In this document: piece after piece, positions 15,765-24,395 of the stretch
Layout: every line of letters starts with the position of its first letter
Position numbering within the stretch: position 1 is the stretch's first letter
From: Actinomycetota bacterium
Lineage (GTDB): Bacteria > Actinomycetota > UBA4738 > HRBIN12
Length of the DNA stretch: 64,000 nucleotides
Direction: 5' to 3'
Assembly (NCBI GenBank): GCA_035697485.1
Contig: DASSCU010000056.1
Span: 1-64,000 of the forward strand
The notes under the pieces: generated by a model
What the model saw: the letters and a program-made list of their open reading frames with translations, nothing else
Database searches by the model: none
Told to the model about the DNA's origin: nothing
Translations under genes and position numbers: made by a program

Positions 15765-17255
15765 ATGATGGTCTCCTCACGTACCCGTACCACGATCGAA
15801 CCTGCACGCTCCGAGGTCGTCGCTCTCGACCGGAGGATCGGGGAGATCCTCAACCGATGGCCGGCCGTCGGTCTGGCCGTCGGCGTGGTGAGCGACGGCT
15901 CGCTCACGTCGTTCTCCGCGAACGGCGTCGCCGACATCGCCGCTCGCACGCCGATCACCGAGGACACCGTCTTCCGGATCGCCTCGATCACCAAGACGGT
16001 GACGGCGGTCGCCGTGCTGCAGCTATGGGAGCAGGGCCTGGTCGACATCGACGCGCCCGCGAACGAGTACCTGCGCGCCTATCGACTCGTTCCCGCCGAT
16101 CCTGCCTGGCGACCGGCGACCCTGCGGCATCTGCTCACGCACACCGCCGGCATCCCCGAGGTGGTGCCCGCTCGAAGGGCTTTCCGCCCCGACTTCGGTG
16201 AGAGCGTGAAGGTCGGCGACCGGCTGCCCTCGCTCGCGGAGCACTACCGCGGCCGACTGCGCCTCGTGGCCGAGCCCGGGACCAGGTTCCGCTACGGCAA
16301 CCACGGGTTCGCCACCCTCGGACAGATCGTCGAGGACGTGAGCGGGGAACCGCTCGACCGCTACGTCCGCCGGCACGTTTTCGACCCACTCGGCATGGAT
16401 CACACCGACCTGCTTCGGTCCGAGCGCGTCACGCCATGGCTCGCGACCGGGTACGAGATGGGTCGCGCCGGCCCGAAGGCCGTTTCTCCACGGGAGGCCG
16501 TGACCGCCGGCGCCGCGTCCGTCTACTCGACGCCGAGCGACATGGCTCGCTACCTGGCGGCGCTGCTCGGCGGTGGTGCCAATGACCACGGCTCGATGCT
16601 CGAGCCGGCGACGGTCGCGATGATGTTCGAGCCGCAGTACCGGCCCGACCCCCGCATCCCGGGCATCGGGCTCGCGTTCTGGCGTGTCGACCTGGGTGAT
16701 GGCCACCCGGCCGTCGAGCACCAGGGCACCCTGCCGGGATTCCACTCGCAGGTCTTCCTCGCCCCCGACGACGGGGTGGCGGTGATGGCGTTCACGAACG
16801 GCTCGTGGCGCCCGGACTTCTGGCTGCCTTTCGAGACCTCGAGCGTGCTCAGGCAGATCGTGGGCGTGCCCGAGGACGCGATCCAAACCGACGTGCCGCG
16901 CCGACCCGAGACGTGGGGCGAGCTGTGCGGCTGGTACGCCCTCGAGGGACCGCTCAGCGACGTGCGCATGCGCGGCATGTTCGGGGCGGGCGCCGAGGTC
17001 TTCGTGCGGCGAGGCGAGCTGACGATCCGAACCCTGACCCCGATTCCGACGCTGTACCGGGGCTACCCGCTGTATCCGGACGACCCGGAGGACCCGCTCG
17101 TGTTCCGGCTCGATCTCGCACGGGTCGGGCTCGGGTCGATGCGGGTGGTGTTCGCTCGTGACGACGGGAAGGTCTCGCGCGTGCACCTCGAGGTCATGCC
17201 GCTGACGCTCATCAAGCGACCGTGGCCTCGGACCCTGCGATGGGCACGACGATGA
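15765..17255 (+). CDS. serine hydrolase, beta-lactamase fold with C-terminal extension
   Basis: The 496-residue protein has the class C-type catalytic set: SITK (SxxK) in FRIASITKTVTAVAVLQLWE, the YGN motif in FRYGNHGFATLGQIVEDVSG, and the HQG motif in VEHQGTLPGFHSQVFLAP. About 130 residues after the hydrolase domain form a second, lipocalin-like beta region (WYALEGPLSDVRMRGMFGAG onward). No signal peptide is evident, so it may be a cytoplasmic esterase or transesterase. GGAAGGGAGGG precedes ATG 15765. Its TGA overlaps the ATG of the WS/DGAT gene (ATGA at 17252), so the two are co-translated and likely act in lipid-ester metabolism. Confidence 0.88.
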   Translation: MMVSSRTRTTIEPARSEVVALDRRIGEILNRWPAVGLAVGVVSDGSLTSFSANGVADIAARTPITEDTVFRIASITKTVTAVAVLQLWEQGLVDIDAPANEYLRAYRLVPADPAWRPATLRHLLTHTAGIPEVVPARRAFRPDFGESVKVGDRLPSLAEHYRGRLRLVAEPGTRFRYGNHGFATLGQIVEDVSGEPLDRYVRRHVFDPLGMDHTDLLRSERVTPWLATGYEMGRAGPKAVSPREAVTAGAASVYSTPSDMARYLAALLGGGANDHGSMLEPATVAMMFEPQYRPDPRIPGIGLAFWRVDLGDGHPAVEHQGTLPGFHSQVFLAPDDGVAVMAFTNGSWRPDFWLPFETSSVLRQIVGVPEDAIQTDVPRRPETWGELCGWYALEGPLSDVRMRGMFGAGAEVFVRRGELTIRTLTPIPTLYRGYPLYPDDPEDPLVFRLDLARVGLGSMRVVFARDDGKVSRVHLEVMPLTLIKRPWPRTLRWARR

Positions 17256-18661
17256 CGGGTGCAGGCGCGACGCGGCGGCTGAGCTCGTTCGACCTGATGT
17301 TCCTACGGCTCGAGACGCCCGAGTGGCCGTGCCACTTCGGCGGTCTCACCGTCATGGAGGGCCAAGCCCTGCTGGACGTCGAGGGCCGTCTGCGGATGTC
17401 GGAGATCACCGACCGGGTTGAGCGTCGTCTCCCGCTCGTGCCTCAGTTGCGTCGGCGCCTGCACGTTCCCGGGCTGCTCGGCGGACGGCCGCTGTGGGTC
17501 GACGATCCCGCGTTCGCGCTCGAACGGCATGTGCACCAGGCGTCCGTGCCCGCTCCCGGGGGCGACCGGGAAGTCCTCGAGACGGCGGCTCAGGTCTCCA
17601 TGCGACGGCTGGACCGCCGCCGTCCGCTCTGGGAGTTGTGGTTCTTCACCGGCCTGCGGGAGGGTCGGGTCGCCGCGATGCTGAAGCTGCACCACTCGGT
17701 CGCCGACGGCATGGCGGCCGTCACGATCATGGGCTCGCTCTTCGACCTCGAGCCCGATGTGCCCGATCCCGCGCCGGCCACATGGGTCCCCGAACCGGTG
17801 CCGTCCGAGCGTGCCCTTCGCGCCGAAAACCTCGCCGCCAAGACCGATGCCGTCCGCAGGCTCGTCGCCGACGCGGCGCGGCCGGGCTCAGGGTCGCGGA
17901 TGCTGGCATCGGCCGGAAGGGCCCTCCGCATCGCCCGCTCGTACGCCGGTGCGAACCCGAAGCTGCACGCGCCGTCCACCTCGCTCAACCGGGTCGTCGG
18001 CGCCGGTCGGAGGATCGGGGTCGTCAGGCTGGACCTGGCCGCCGTGAAGGACGCGGCGCACGCGCACGGCGCCAAGGTGAACGACGTGGTGCTCGATCTG
18101 TGGTCCGGCGGGCTCCGCCGTCTGTTGGCGACGCGCGGCGAGGCCACGGACGTCGAGTTGATCACCAGCATCCCGGTGTCGCTGCGTTCGGATGCCGAGC
18201 CGCGGACCGTCGACAACCGCTCCGGGTGGGTCGCGTTCGCGCTGCCGACGCCGGACGTGGACCCGAGCCGCCGGCTCGACGAGATCGCCAGAAGGACGCG
18301 GAGGGTGAAGGCGACCCAGCCACCGGCGGCGATCGCCGGCTTCATGGCCGCGTTGGCCGCCACCCCGCTCGCTCGTGCGTACACGACGCACCAGCGCACG
18401 GGCAACGTGGTCGTCACCAACGTGCCGGGGCCGCCGGTGCCGATGTACATGCTCGGCGCCCGTGTCGAGGAGATCCTGCCGATCGTCGAGCTCGTGGGCA
18501 ACGTCGGCCTGGTCCTCTGCGCCTTCTCCTACGCGGGACAGCTCGGCCTGGTCGTCACCGCGGACGCCAGCGGCTTCCCTGACCTCGACGTGCTCGTCGA
18601 CGGGATGGAACGTGACTGGGATGCCCTGGTGACCCGACGGGCCGCTGAGAGCGTGCGCTGA
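17252..18661 (+). CDS. wax ester synthase / diacylglycerol acyltransferase (WS/DGAT)
   Basis: The 469-residue protein has the acyltransferase motif HHSVADG at about residues 147-153 (catalytic His148), the PLW motif in RRPLWELWFF, the NDVVLDLWSGGLRRLL block and the NVPGPP motif near the C-terminus. It uses acyl-CoA to make triacylglycerols or wax esters on the inner face of the membrane. ATG 17252 overlaps the previous stop and gives the family-typical start RRLSSFDLMFLRLETPEWP; in-frame starts at 17222 and 17240 are possible. It is coupled to the serine hydrolase and followed by an alpha/beta hydrolase, which fits a storage-lipid cluster. Confidence 0.92.
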   Translation: MTGAGATRRLSSFDLMFLRLETPEWPCHFGGLTVMEGQALLDVEGRLRMSEITDRVERRLPLVPQLRRRLHVPGLLGGRPLWVDDPAFALERHVHQASVPAPGGDREVLETAAQVSMRRLDRRRPLWELWFFTGLREGRVAAMLKLHHSVADGMAAVTIMGSLFDLEPDVPDPAPATWVPEPVPSERALRAENLAAKTDAVRRLVADAARPGSGSRMLASAGRALRIARSYAGANPKLHAPSTSLNRVVGAGRRIGVVRLDLAAVKDAAHAHGAKVNDVVLDLWSGGLRRLLATRGEATDVELITSIPVSLRSDAEPRTVDNRSGWVAFALPTPDVDPSRRLDEIARRTRRVKATQPPAAIAGFMAALAATPLARAYTTHQRTGNVVVTNVPGPPVPMYMLGARVEEILPIVELVGNVGLVLCAFSYAGQLGLVVTADASGFPDLDVLVDGMERDWDALVTRRAAESVR

Positions 18662-18694
18662 TGCGGAAGGGTACCGCGATACCCTCGCAAGGCC

Positions 18695-19483
18695 GTGCCG
18701 TATGCCACCAACCCCGTGGACGACGTTCCGATCTACTTCGAGGACCGCGGAGGTTCCGGAGCTCCCGTCGTCGTCTACACCGGGTTCCTCGATCCCATCG
18801 AGGTCGCACAGACATCAGGTGTGGCGATGGCACTCGGCGACGAGTTCCGGCTGATCTTCGCCGATCACCGAGGGCACGGGCGTTCGGGTGCGCCGCACGA
18901 GCCGGAGGCGTACGCGCTGCCCACGCGGGTCGCCGACCACGTCGCCGTCCTCGACGAGCTCGGTCTCGATCGTGCCCACGTGCTCGGCTTCTCGTGGGGC
19001 GCTCGCCTCGGCTTCGCGATCGGCGAACTCACACCCGAGCGGGTGCGTGCGCTGGTGCTCTGCGGCAATCAGCCGTACGAGTGGGATCTGACGACTCCGA
19101 TCGCCCAGGCGGTCGCCGCAGCTGCGGAAGCCGCCCGCAGCCGCGGCATGGAGGGCTTCGTCGAGACGTTCGAGGCAGGCGTCGGTGTTCGCTTCCCCGA
19201 GCCGGCACGCACGCTCGAACTGCAGAACGATCCGGACGCGATCCTCGCCGCATGGGAGTCGGTCTTCGCCGAAGGGTCCATCGCCGACCATCTCTCCCGA
19301 TGGCGGGTGCCGTGCTTGATCTACGTCGGAGAAGCCGACGAGATGCGCGACGCGGCCCGTTGTGCAGCCGAGGAGATCCGGACTGCCACGTTCCTCTCGC
19401 TGCCCGGCCACACCCACCTCTCGTCCGAAGGCGAGATCGAGCCGGTGCTCGAACCGATCCGTCGGCTCCTGCGGTCCCATTGA
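18695..19483 (+). CDS. alpha/beta-fold hydrolase
   Basis: The 262-residue protein has the fold's landmarks: oxyanion region VVVYTGFLD, LIFADHRGHGRSGAP, the nucleophile elbow GFSWG, the acid in YVGEADEM and the catalytic His in LPGHTHLSSEG. It starts with GTG at 18695, 33 bases after the WS/DGAT stop. It may act on lipid esters together with its two upstream neighbours, but substrate specificity cannot be read. Confidence 0.87.
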   Translation: MPYATNPVDDVPIYFEDRGGSGAPVVVYTGFLDPIEVAQTSGVAMALGDEFRLIFADHRGHGRSGAPHEPEAYALPTRVADHVAVLDELGLDRAHVLGFSWGARLGFAIGELTPERVRALVLCGNQPYEWDLTTPIAQAVAAAAEAARSRGMEGFVETFEAGVGVRFPEPARTLELQNDPDAILAAWESVFAEGSIADHLSRWRVPCLIYVGEADEMRDAARCAAEEIRTATFLSLPGHTHLSSEGEIEPVLEPIRRLLRSH

Positions 19484-19559
19484 CCCGGATACGTTAGGTC
19501 GCGTGCCCGCCGACCGGTTCGAGAGGCTGCGCTCGTTGCTCGAGGGTCTTGTGGCCGAG

Positions 19560-20255
19560 TCAGCCTGTCGCGACGCCGCCGATGATGTCTGCGAGCTCCT
19601 TCGGGCGTGACCACATCGGCCAGTGGCTCGTCGGCAGGTCGACCCAGGTGAGGTTGCGCACCTCGTTCAGACCCGCGAGCCAGGCATAGCCTTCCTTGGC
19701 GGCGTCCATGTACTGCTCGGAGGTGTATCCCGTGCAGATCAGCGTGCTCTGCACGTCGAGGCGGGCGTCGTTCGTGAGCTCGACCGCTTCGCGGATCACC
19801 CCGCCCGGCTCGGGCACGGCGCGACGCCGGAACGTCTCGAGCTGCTCCTCGGTGAGGTCGTCGAGGTTCTCCTCCTCCGCGAGCTCCTCCCACTGCAGGG
19901 GCTTCTCCGGGGCTTCGAAGTCGGGGTCCAACGCGCCCTTGCCCGGCGCCGTGTCGACGTAGACCATCGTCGAGATCAGCTCCGGGACGCGGTCGCTCGC
20001 GGCGTAGCCGGAGAACCCCGTGCCGCTGTGCACGGCGAGCACGACCGGCTCTCCGGCCGCCCGCACCGCGTCGCAGATCGCCTCCACGTGGTCGGACAGC
20101 GTGATCGACGATCGGTCGTCGTCGGCCGACCCGAGGCCGGGCAGCGTCAGCGCGGTGACGTCGTGGCCGTCTGCCCGCAGCAGTCCGGCGACCTCGTCCC
20201 ACGCCCACGCGCCGAGCCAGAAGCCGGGAACCAAGATGATCGGTGTGTTCGACAT
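19560..20255 (-). CDS. alpha/beta-fold hydrolase (EstC/salicylate-esterase-like)
   Basis: The 231-residue protein begins MSNTPIILVPGFWLGAWAWD, then LTLPGLGSADDD, the nucleophile region VLAVHSGTGFSGYAASD, and the late catalytic histidine in LPTSHWPMWSRPKELADII. This resembles the small esterases related to plant methyl-salicylate esterases. It runs toward the alpha/beta hydrolase at 18695 and is divergent from nothing obvious. A short frame at 19502 on the other strand (PADRFERLRSLLEGLVAES) may be a remnant of another gene overlapping its 3' end. Confidence 0.86.
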   Translation of the reverse strand: MSNTPIILVPGFWLGAWAWDEVAGLLRADGHDVTALTLPGLGSADDDRSSITLSDHVEAICDAVRAAGEPVVLAVHSGTGFSGYAASDRVPELISTMVYVDTAPGKGALDPDFEAPEKPLQWEELAEEENLDDLTEEQLETFRRRAVPEPGGVIREAVELTNDARLDVQSTLICTGYTSEQYMDAAKEGYAWLAGLNEVRNLTWVDLPTSHWPMWSRPKELADIIGGVATG

Positions 20256-20306
20256 GCTTCGACCCTAGGGGCCGTCACCGACAACCGTCCAGCGGCCCTG
20301 AGCTCG

Positions 20307-21289
20307 TCAGACGAGCCGCCGACGGATCCACCAGACGGTCGCCGCCGCCAGCACCAGCGCGAGCCCGAGGAAGATCGCGGTCTCGATCGCCTGGAAGGTC
20401 CAGAAGCGGCTCGCGGGATGGAACAGCTCCAGGTTGTACGCGTCGCGACCGACGTCGGCGTAACAGGCGGGGTCCGGCACGGGGCAGATACGCTGCCCGC
20501 CCGCGGCCCGTTCGCCGTTCGCCCTGATCACGACCCCGACCCCGGGACCGCCGCCTCCGTACAGCCAGTCGCCGAGCAGGCGGTTGGGGACCCGCTCGGT
20601 CACCACGGGGTACGTGCGTCCGAGCCCTCCATGAAGCGTGGGCGCCAGAGGACGGCCACCCCGAAGCGCACGACGACGAAGACGACCGCGGAGAGCGCCA
20701 TCGCCCGCACGGTCCGCCCCGAGACGGCTCCGACGAAGGCGGCGAGGAGCGTCGCGAACACCGCGTATCCGATCGGTACCAACCCCTGCTGGTCGTAGAT
20801 CAACCATTGGAAGCGGTCGCCGGTGGCCGCGTTCAGCGGGCCGTACCACCACGTCGCGACCCACGTGAGCACGCACATCGACACCGCGGCGACGAGCGCG
20901 ACGAACGCCAGTTGCGTCCACGCCCAGCGCCGCCGGCTCACGCCCTGGGTCCAGACCAGCGAGACCGTGTCGTCCTCGAGCTCGCGCGCGATCGCGGGCG
21001 CTCCCCAGAACATGCCGACGATCAACGGCACGAACGTGAACAGCGCGAGGCCCAGCAAGCGCATCGGGAAGAAGCGGGCCGCGAACGCCTGCGCCTCGTC
21101 CTGGCAGCCGCCGGCAGCCGGCACCCATCGAGCCCCGTCGAGGTCCGCGATGCACGCGGCCAGCCCGCCGTCGTGGAACGTGCCCCACATCGAGCGCCCC
21201 GTGAGGAACAGCAGCGCCGACGCCACGAGCAGCGCGACCCCCGTCGCGATCACCGCGCCACGTCGGCGCCGCCACGCGAGCCAGATCAC
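20307..21289 (-). pseudogene. ABC transporter permease with one-base frameshift
   Basis: The GTG at 21289 overlaps the ATPase stop (GTGA), and the frame encodes a membrane protein with segments AVIATGVALLVASALLFLTG, LALFTFVPLIVGMFWG and FVALVAAVSMCVLTWVATWW. It reaches LWRPRFMEG and then stops early. One base earlier the reading continues as LGRTYPVVTERVPNRLLGDW and ends with a last helix, AIETAIFLGLALVLAAATVW, followed by WIRRRLV. Restoring one G in the GGG run near 20630 gives a full permease of about 327 residues. It forms the export channel of a YtrA-type operon. Deletion or base error in a homopolymer. Confidence 0.75.
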
Positions 21290-22167
21290 GCCGGTCCTTC
21301 CGGCCCCGGGAGCGTCCCCGCCCCGGGTTCGCTGAGGTAGGCGAGCACCAGTTCCTCGAGCGAGATCGGTTCGGCCGACCATCCCGGCGCGTGCACCGGT
21401 CCGGCCGAGCGCACGACGAGCGTGCGCTGGCGGTCGGAGCGCCGTGAGGAGACGATCGTGGCGTCGGGCTGGGGGGCGTCGGCCGGTCCGACGATGACCG
21501 CGTGCGTCGCGAGCAGGTCGTCGACGTCGCCGAGCACCTGCACCCGCGAGTCGGACAAGATGACGAGGTAGTCGCAGCGGTTCTCCAGGTCGGCGATCAG
21601 GTGCGAGGAGAGCAGCACGGTGAGCTCGCGTGTGGCGACCTCGCCCATCAGCTCCGAAAGGAACGTCCGCCGCGCGAGCGGGTCGAGGCTCGCGACAGGC
21701 TCGTCGAGCACGAGCAGGTCCGGGCGTTTCGCGAGGGCGATCGTGAGCGCGACCTGGGCCTGCTGGCCACCCGACAGCTCGCCGACGCGGCGATCGAGTG
21801 GGATCGAGAGCTTGCCGAGTCGCGCCGTGGCCGACGGTTGATCCCAGGCGTCGCCGTTGAGGCGCCGGCCCATCTCGAGGTGGTCCGCGACAGAGAGGTC
21901 GCGATACAGAGGCGTCTCCTGCGCGACGAACCCGACGCGGGCCAGCGACGCGGAGTCGTCACGCGGTACGTGACCGAACACCGTGACGGAACCGCGGGTC
22001 GGCCGTCGCAGCCCGACGGCGAGGCGCATCAGCGTGGTCTTGCCGGCGCCGTTCGGTCCCACCACCGCGGCCACGCGCGCGCTCGGCACCGCGAGCGTGC
22101 AGTCGCGCAGCGCCCAGGTACGGCCGTAGCGCTTCGTGAGGCCGGTCGTCTCCAGGGCCGTCGTCAC
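21286..22167 (-). CDS. ABC transporter ATP-binding protein
   Basis: The 293-residue ATPase has Walker A GPNGAGKTT, the signature LSGGQQAQVALTIALAKRP, and Walker B LLVLDEPVASLDP. It energises export with the adjacent permease. The start overlaps the GntR stop (ATGA at 22164-22167), and the stop overlaps the permease start, so the three genes form one tightly coupled operon. The regulator-ATPase-permease order is that of YtrA operons, which respond to cell-envelope antibiotics in other Gram-positives; the cargo here is unknown. Confidence 0.92.
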   Translation of the reverse strand: MTTALETTGLTKRYGRTWALRDCTLAVPSARVAAVVGPNGAGKTTLMRLAVGLRRPTRGSVTVFGHVPRDDSASLARVGFVAQETPLYRDLSVADHLEMGRRLNGDAWDQPSATARLGKLSIPLDRRVGELSGGQQAQVALTIALAKRPDLLVLDEPVASLDPLARRTFLSELMGEVATRELTVLLSSHLIADLENRCDYLVILSDSRVQVLGDVDDLLATHAVIVGPADAPQPDATIVSSRRSDRQRTLVVRSAGPVHAPGWSAEPISLEELVLAYLSEPGAGTLPGPEGPA

Positions 22168-22556
22168 GCGGCACCCTCGGTCTCGAACGCGTGCAGCGTG
22201 GTGCCGAACAGGGCCTCGATGTCCTCGGGCTCCAGCCCCGCGGCCCGAGCCTTCTGCAGCCAGGCGCGCAGCTCACGGCGGAGCAGGGCGTGGCTGGCGA
22301 GCGAAGGCCCGGCGAGCGACCCCACCACGAACGTCCCCTGGCCGGGTCGTCCCTCCACGAGACCCTCGTGCTCGAGTTGTCGATAGGCCTTGAGCACCGT
22401 ATTCGGGTTGATGGACACAGACTCGGCAACCTCGCGCACGGCGGGGAGCCGATCGCCCGGTTCCAGGAGCCCCGTACGGAGCGCCCGCCTGACCTGCTCC
22501 ACGAGCTGCAGGTACGGGACGACGTTGGAACGACCGTCGAGCCTGAGATCGATCAC
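22164..22556 (-). CDS. GntR-family regulator, YtrA subfamily
   Basis: The 130-residue protein has the GntR winged helix (YLQLVEQVRRALRTGLLEPG, DRLPAVREVAESVSINPNTV, LKAYRQLEHEGLVEGRPGQG) followed by only a short helical tail. That length, and its place in front of an ABC operon, define the YtrA type, which uses the small C-terminus for dimerisation. It likely represses its own operon through the dyad at 22578-22599. The start codon is preceded by CGGAGGG. Confidence 0.9.
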   Translation of the reverse strand: MIDLRLDGRSNVVPYLQLVEQVRRALRTGLLEPGDRLPAVREVAESVSINPNTVLKAYRQLEHEGLVEGRPGQGTFVVGSLAGPSLASHALLRRELRAWLQKARAAGLEPEDIEALFGTTLHAFETEGAA

Positions 22557-22577
22557 GCGAACCCTCCGGTATCTCTA

Positions 22578-22599
22578 TTGTCCTAGCATCATAAGACAA
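22578..22599 (-). promoter_or_regulatory. candidate YtrA operator (TTGTC-N12-GACAA)
   Basis: Inverted arms TTGTC (22578-22582) and GACAA (22595-22599) flank a 12-base centre in a short AT-rich patch, 21 bases upstream of the GntR start. A well-spaced dyad in front of an autoregulated GntR gene is the expected operator. The dyad is seen; the function is inferred. Confidence 0.45.
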
Positions 22600-22629
22600 C
22601 TAGGCCGGTCGGGCGGTGGGTGGTGAGTT

Positions 22630-23310
22630 TCAGGATCGCAGCTTGAGGCGCTCGATGCCGTCGAGCATCAGGTCGAGGGCGAACTCGAACTCGAACTGGT
22701 CGTCGCATCCCGCTCCCACGACCGACCTGTCGTCGTGGGAGATCGTCGTGAAGATCTCGTGGATGAAGGGGTACGTGCCTGCCACCGCCTCCCACATCGC
22801 CGCCTCGGCCTCGGGGTCGACGTCGGTGGTGTCGTTGAACAGCTCCTGGGTGAACCCGAAGGTCCGACTGCCCATCGCGTGCAGCACGTGGTGGGTGAGA
22901 TCGAGCGAGAAACCCCCGGTGCGGAGCATCCCGATCATCGAGTCCATGTAGGCGAGCACGACCGGCGTGGGCTTCGTGCGCGACTCCATCACCTTCGACG
23001 CCCACGGGTGACGCATGAGCGCGCGGCGAGCCGAAAGGATCCGTACCCGCATCGCCGTCTTCCAGTCGGCTCCATCGAGCGGCGGATCGATCTCGCCGAT
23101 CACGACGTCGACCAGACCACTCAACAGCTCGTCCTTGTTGGCAACGTGCCGGTACAGCGCCATCGGCACGACGTCGAGGGCCTGCGCGAGCTTCCGCATG
23201 CTCAACGCCTCGACGCCGCCCTGATCGGCCAGGGCCACGGCGGTGTCCAGCACCCGTTCCCTCGTCAGCGGCGCCCGGGTCCGGGCGCCGGCCTGGATCT
23301 CGGTGCTCAT
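22630..23310 (-). CDS. TetR-family regulator (TetR_C-type ligand domain)
   Basis: The 226-residue protein has the TetR DNA-binding helices (RERVLDTAVALADQGGVEAL, SMRKLAQALDVVPMALYRHV, ANKDELLSGLVDVV) and an all-helical C-terminal domain resembling the tetracycline-repressor C-terminal family. ATG 23310 is used; the longer upstream frame runs through the operator DNA and is not coding. It is divergent from the tandem MDR oxidoreductase genes at 23427 and most likely represses them via two 15-bp palindromes in the shared promoter. Confidence 0.9.
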   Translation of the reverse strand: MSTEIQAGARTRAPLTRERVLDTAVALADQGGVEALSMRKLAQALDVVPMALYRHVANKDELLSGLVDVVIGEIDPPLDGADWKTAMRVRILSARRALMRHPWASKVMESRTKPTPVVLAYMDSMIGMLRTGGFSLDLTHHVLHAMGSRTFGFTQELFNDTTDVDPEAEAAMWEAVAGTYPFIHEIFTTISHDDRSVVGAGCDDQFEFEFALDLMLDGIERLKLRS

Positions 23311-23345
23311 CGCGCCCTCACCTCCCACGGGGTCCGACTTGACAA

Positions 23346-23395
23346 GTGTACGCCGTACACGTACGCTGCGCACCCGGTCAGTGTACGGCGTACAC
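23346..23395. promoter_or_regulatory. paired 15-bp TetR operators
   Basis: GTGTACGCCGTACAC (23346-23360) and GTGTACGGCGTACAC (23381-23395) are each perfect 6-bp dyads around a 3-base centre. Each is the exact reverse complement of the other. Centres are 35 bp apart. They lie midway between the divergent TetR gene and the MDR genes, so TetR binding could block both promoters. The match is seen; the binding is inferred from position and symmetry. Confidence 0.85.
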
Positions 23396-23426
23396 ACACA
23401 CAGGATGGTCAGCGGAGGGGATCTAG

Positions 23427-24395
23427 ATGAAGGGGATCACGCAGGATACGTACGGTTCGACCGACGTGCTGGAGTTCAGGGACGTCGCCGAGCCCCGGGT
23501 GGGGGAGCGCGACGTGCTGGTCCAGGTGAAAGCGGCCGGCGTCGAGATCGGCGCGTGGCACGTCATGGCAGGGAAGCCGTACCTGCTCCGCCTGATGGGA
23601 TTCGGACTGCGCAAGCCCAAGGTCCCAGTGCGGGGCCGCGACGTCGCCGGCGTCGTCGAGGCCGTCGGGTCGAGCGTCACTCGCTTCCAGCCGGGCGACG
23701 AGGTGTTCGGCACCGCCGACGGCTCCTTCGCGGAGTACGCGTCGGTGCCCGAGGCACGGCTCGCGCCGAAGCCGGCGAACCTCACGTTCGAGCAGGCGGC
23801 GGTCGTCCCGATCTCGGGCGGCACCGCGCTCCAGGCCCTGCGCAAGGGCAACGTTCAGGCGGGGCAGAAGGTGTTGGTCGTCGGCGCGTCCGGCGGCGTG
23901 GGGTCGTTCGCCGTCCAACTCGCGAAGGCGTTCGGCGCCAAGGTCACCGGCGTGGCGAGCACGGCGAAGATGGACTTCGTGCGGTCGCTCGGCGCCGACG
24001 ACGTGATCGACTACACACATGAGGACTTCGCAGACGGAACGCGCCACTGGGACCTGATCCTCGACATGGGGGGTCTCCGTTCACTGTCCGATCTGCGACG
24101 CGCGCTCACACCCAACGGCACGCTGGTGATCGTGGGCGGCGAGGGGGGTGGGAAGTGGCTCGGTGGATTCGGGCGCAGCCTCCGCTCGGGCTTCGTGTCG
24201 ATGTTCGTCTCGCAGCGCCTGACGATGTTGGCGTCGAAGGAGCGCGGCGAGGACTTCGACGCGCTTCGCGAGCTGATCGAGGCCGGGAGGGTCACTCCGA
24301 TCATCGACCGCACCTTCCCGCTGGCCGACGCCCCCGAGGCGATCCAGTACGTCGTGGAAGGTCGTGGCCGCGGCAAGGTGGCGATCACGGTATGA
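23427..24395 (+). CDS. zinc-independent MDR alcohol dehydrogenase / quinone reductase-like
   Basis: The 322-residue protein starts MKGITQDTYGSTDVLEFRDV and has the MDR GroES-like domain without the usual zinc cysteine/histidine set. It then has the NADPH Rossmann motif VVGASGGVGSFAVQLAKAFG and DDVIDYTHEDFADG. It likely reduces quinones or alkenals with NADPH. GGAGGGGATCTAG precedes the ATG. It shares a transcript with its paralog at 24392 (ATGA overlap) under TetR control, a typical response to toxic small molecules. Confidence 0.86.
   Translation: MKGITQDTYGSTDVLEFRDVAEPRVGERDVLVQVKAAGVEIGAWHVMAGKPYLLRLMGFGLRKPKVPVRGRDVAGVVEAVGSSVTRFQPGDEVFGTADGSFAEYASVPEARLAPKPANLTFEQAAVVPISGGTALQALRKGNVQAGQKVLVVGASGGVGSFAVQLAKAFGAKVTGVASTAKMDFVRSLGADDVIDYTHEDFADGTRHWDLILDMGGLRSLSDLRRALTPNGTLVIVGGEGGGKWLGGFGRSLRSGFVSMFVSQRLTMLASKERGEDFDALRELIEAGRVTPIIDRTFPLADAPEAIQYVVEGRGRGKVAITV

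Noticed and set aside
19502-19610. Small plus-strand frame starting PADRFERLRSLLEGLVAES
   Set aside because: Only the first 20 codons are protein-like; the rest is antisense to the esterase gene. Possibly a remnant, but not enough to call.
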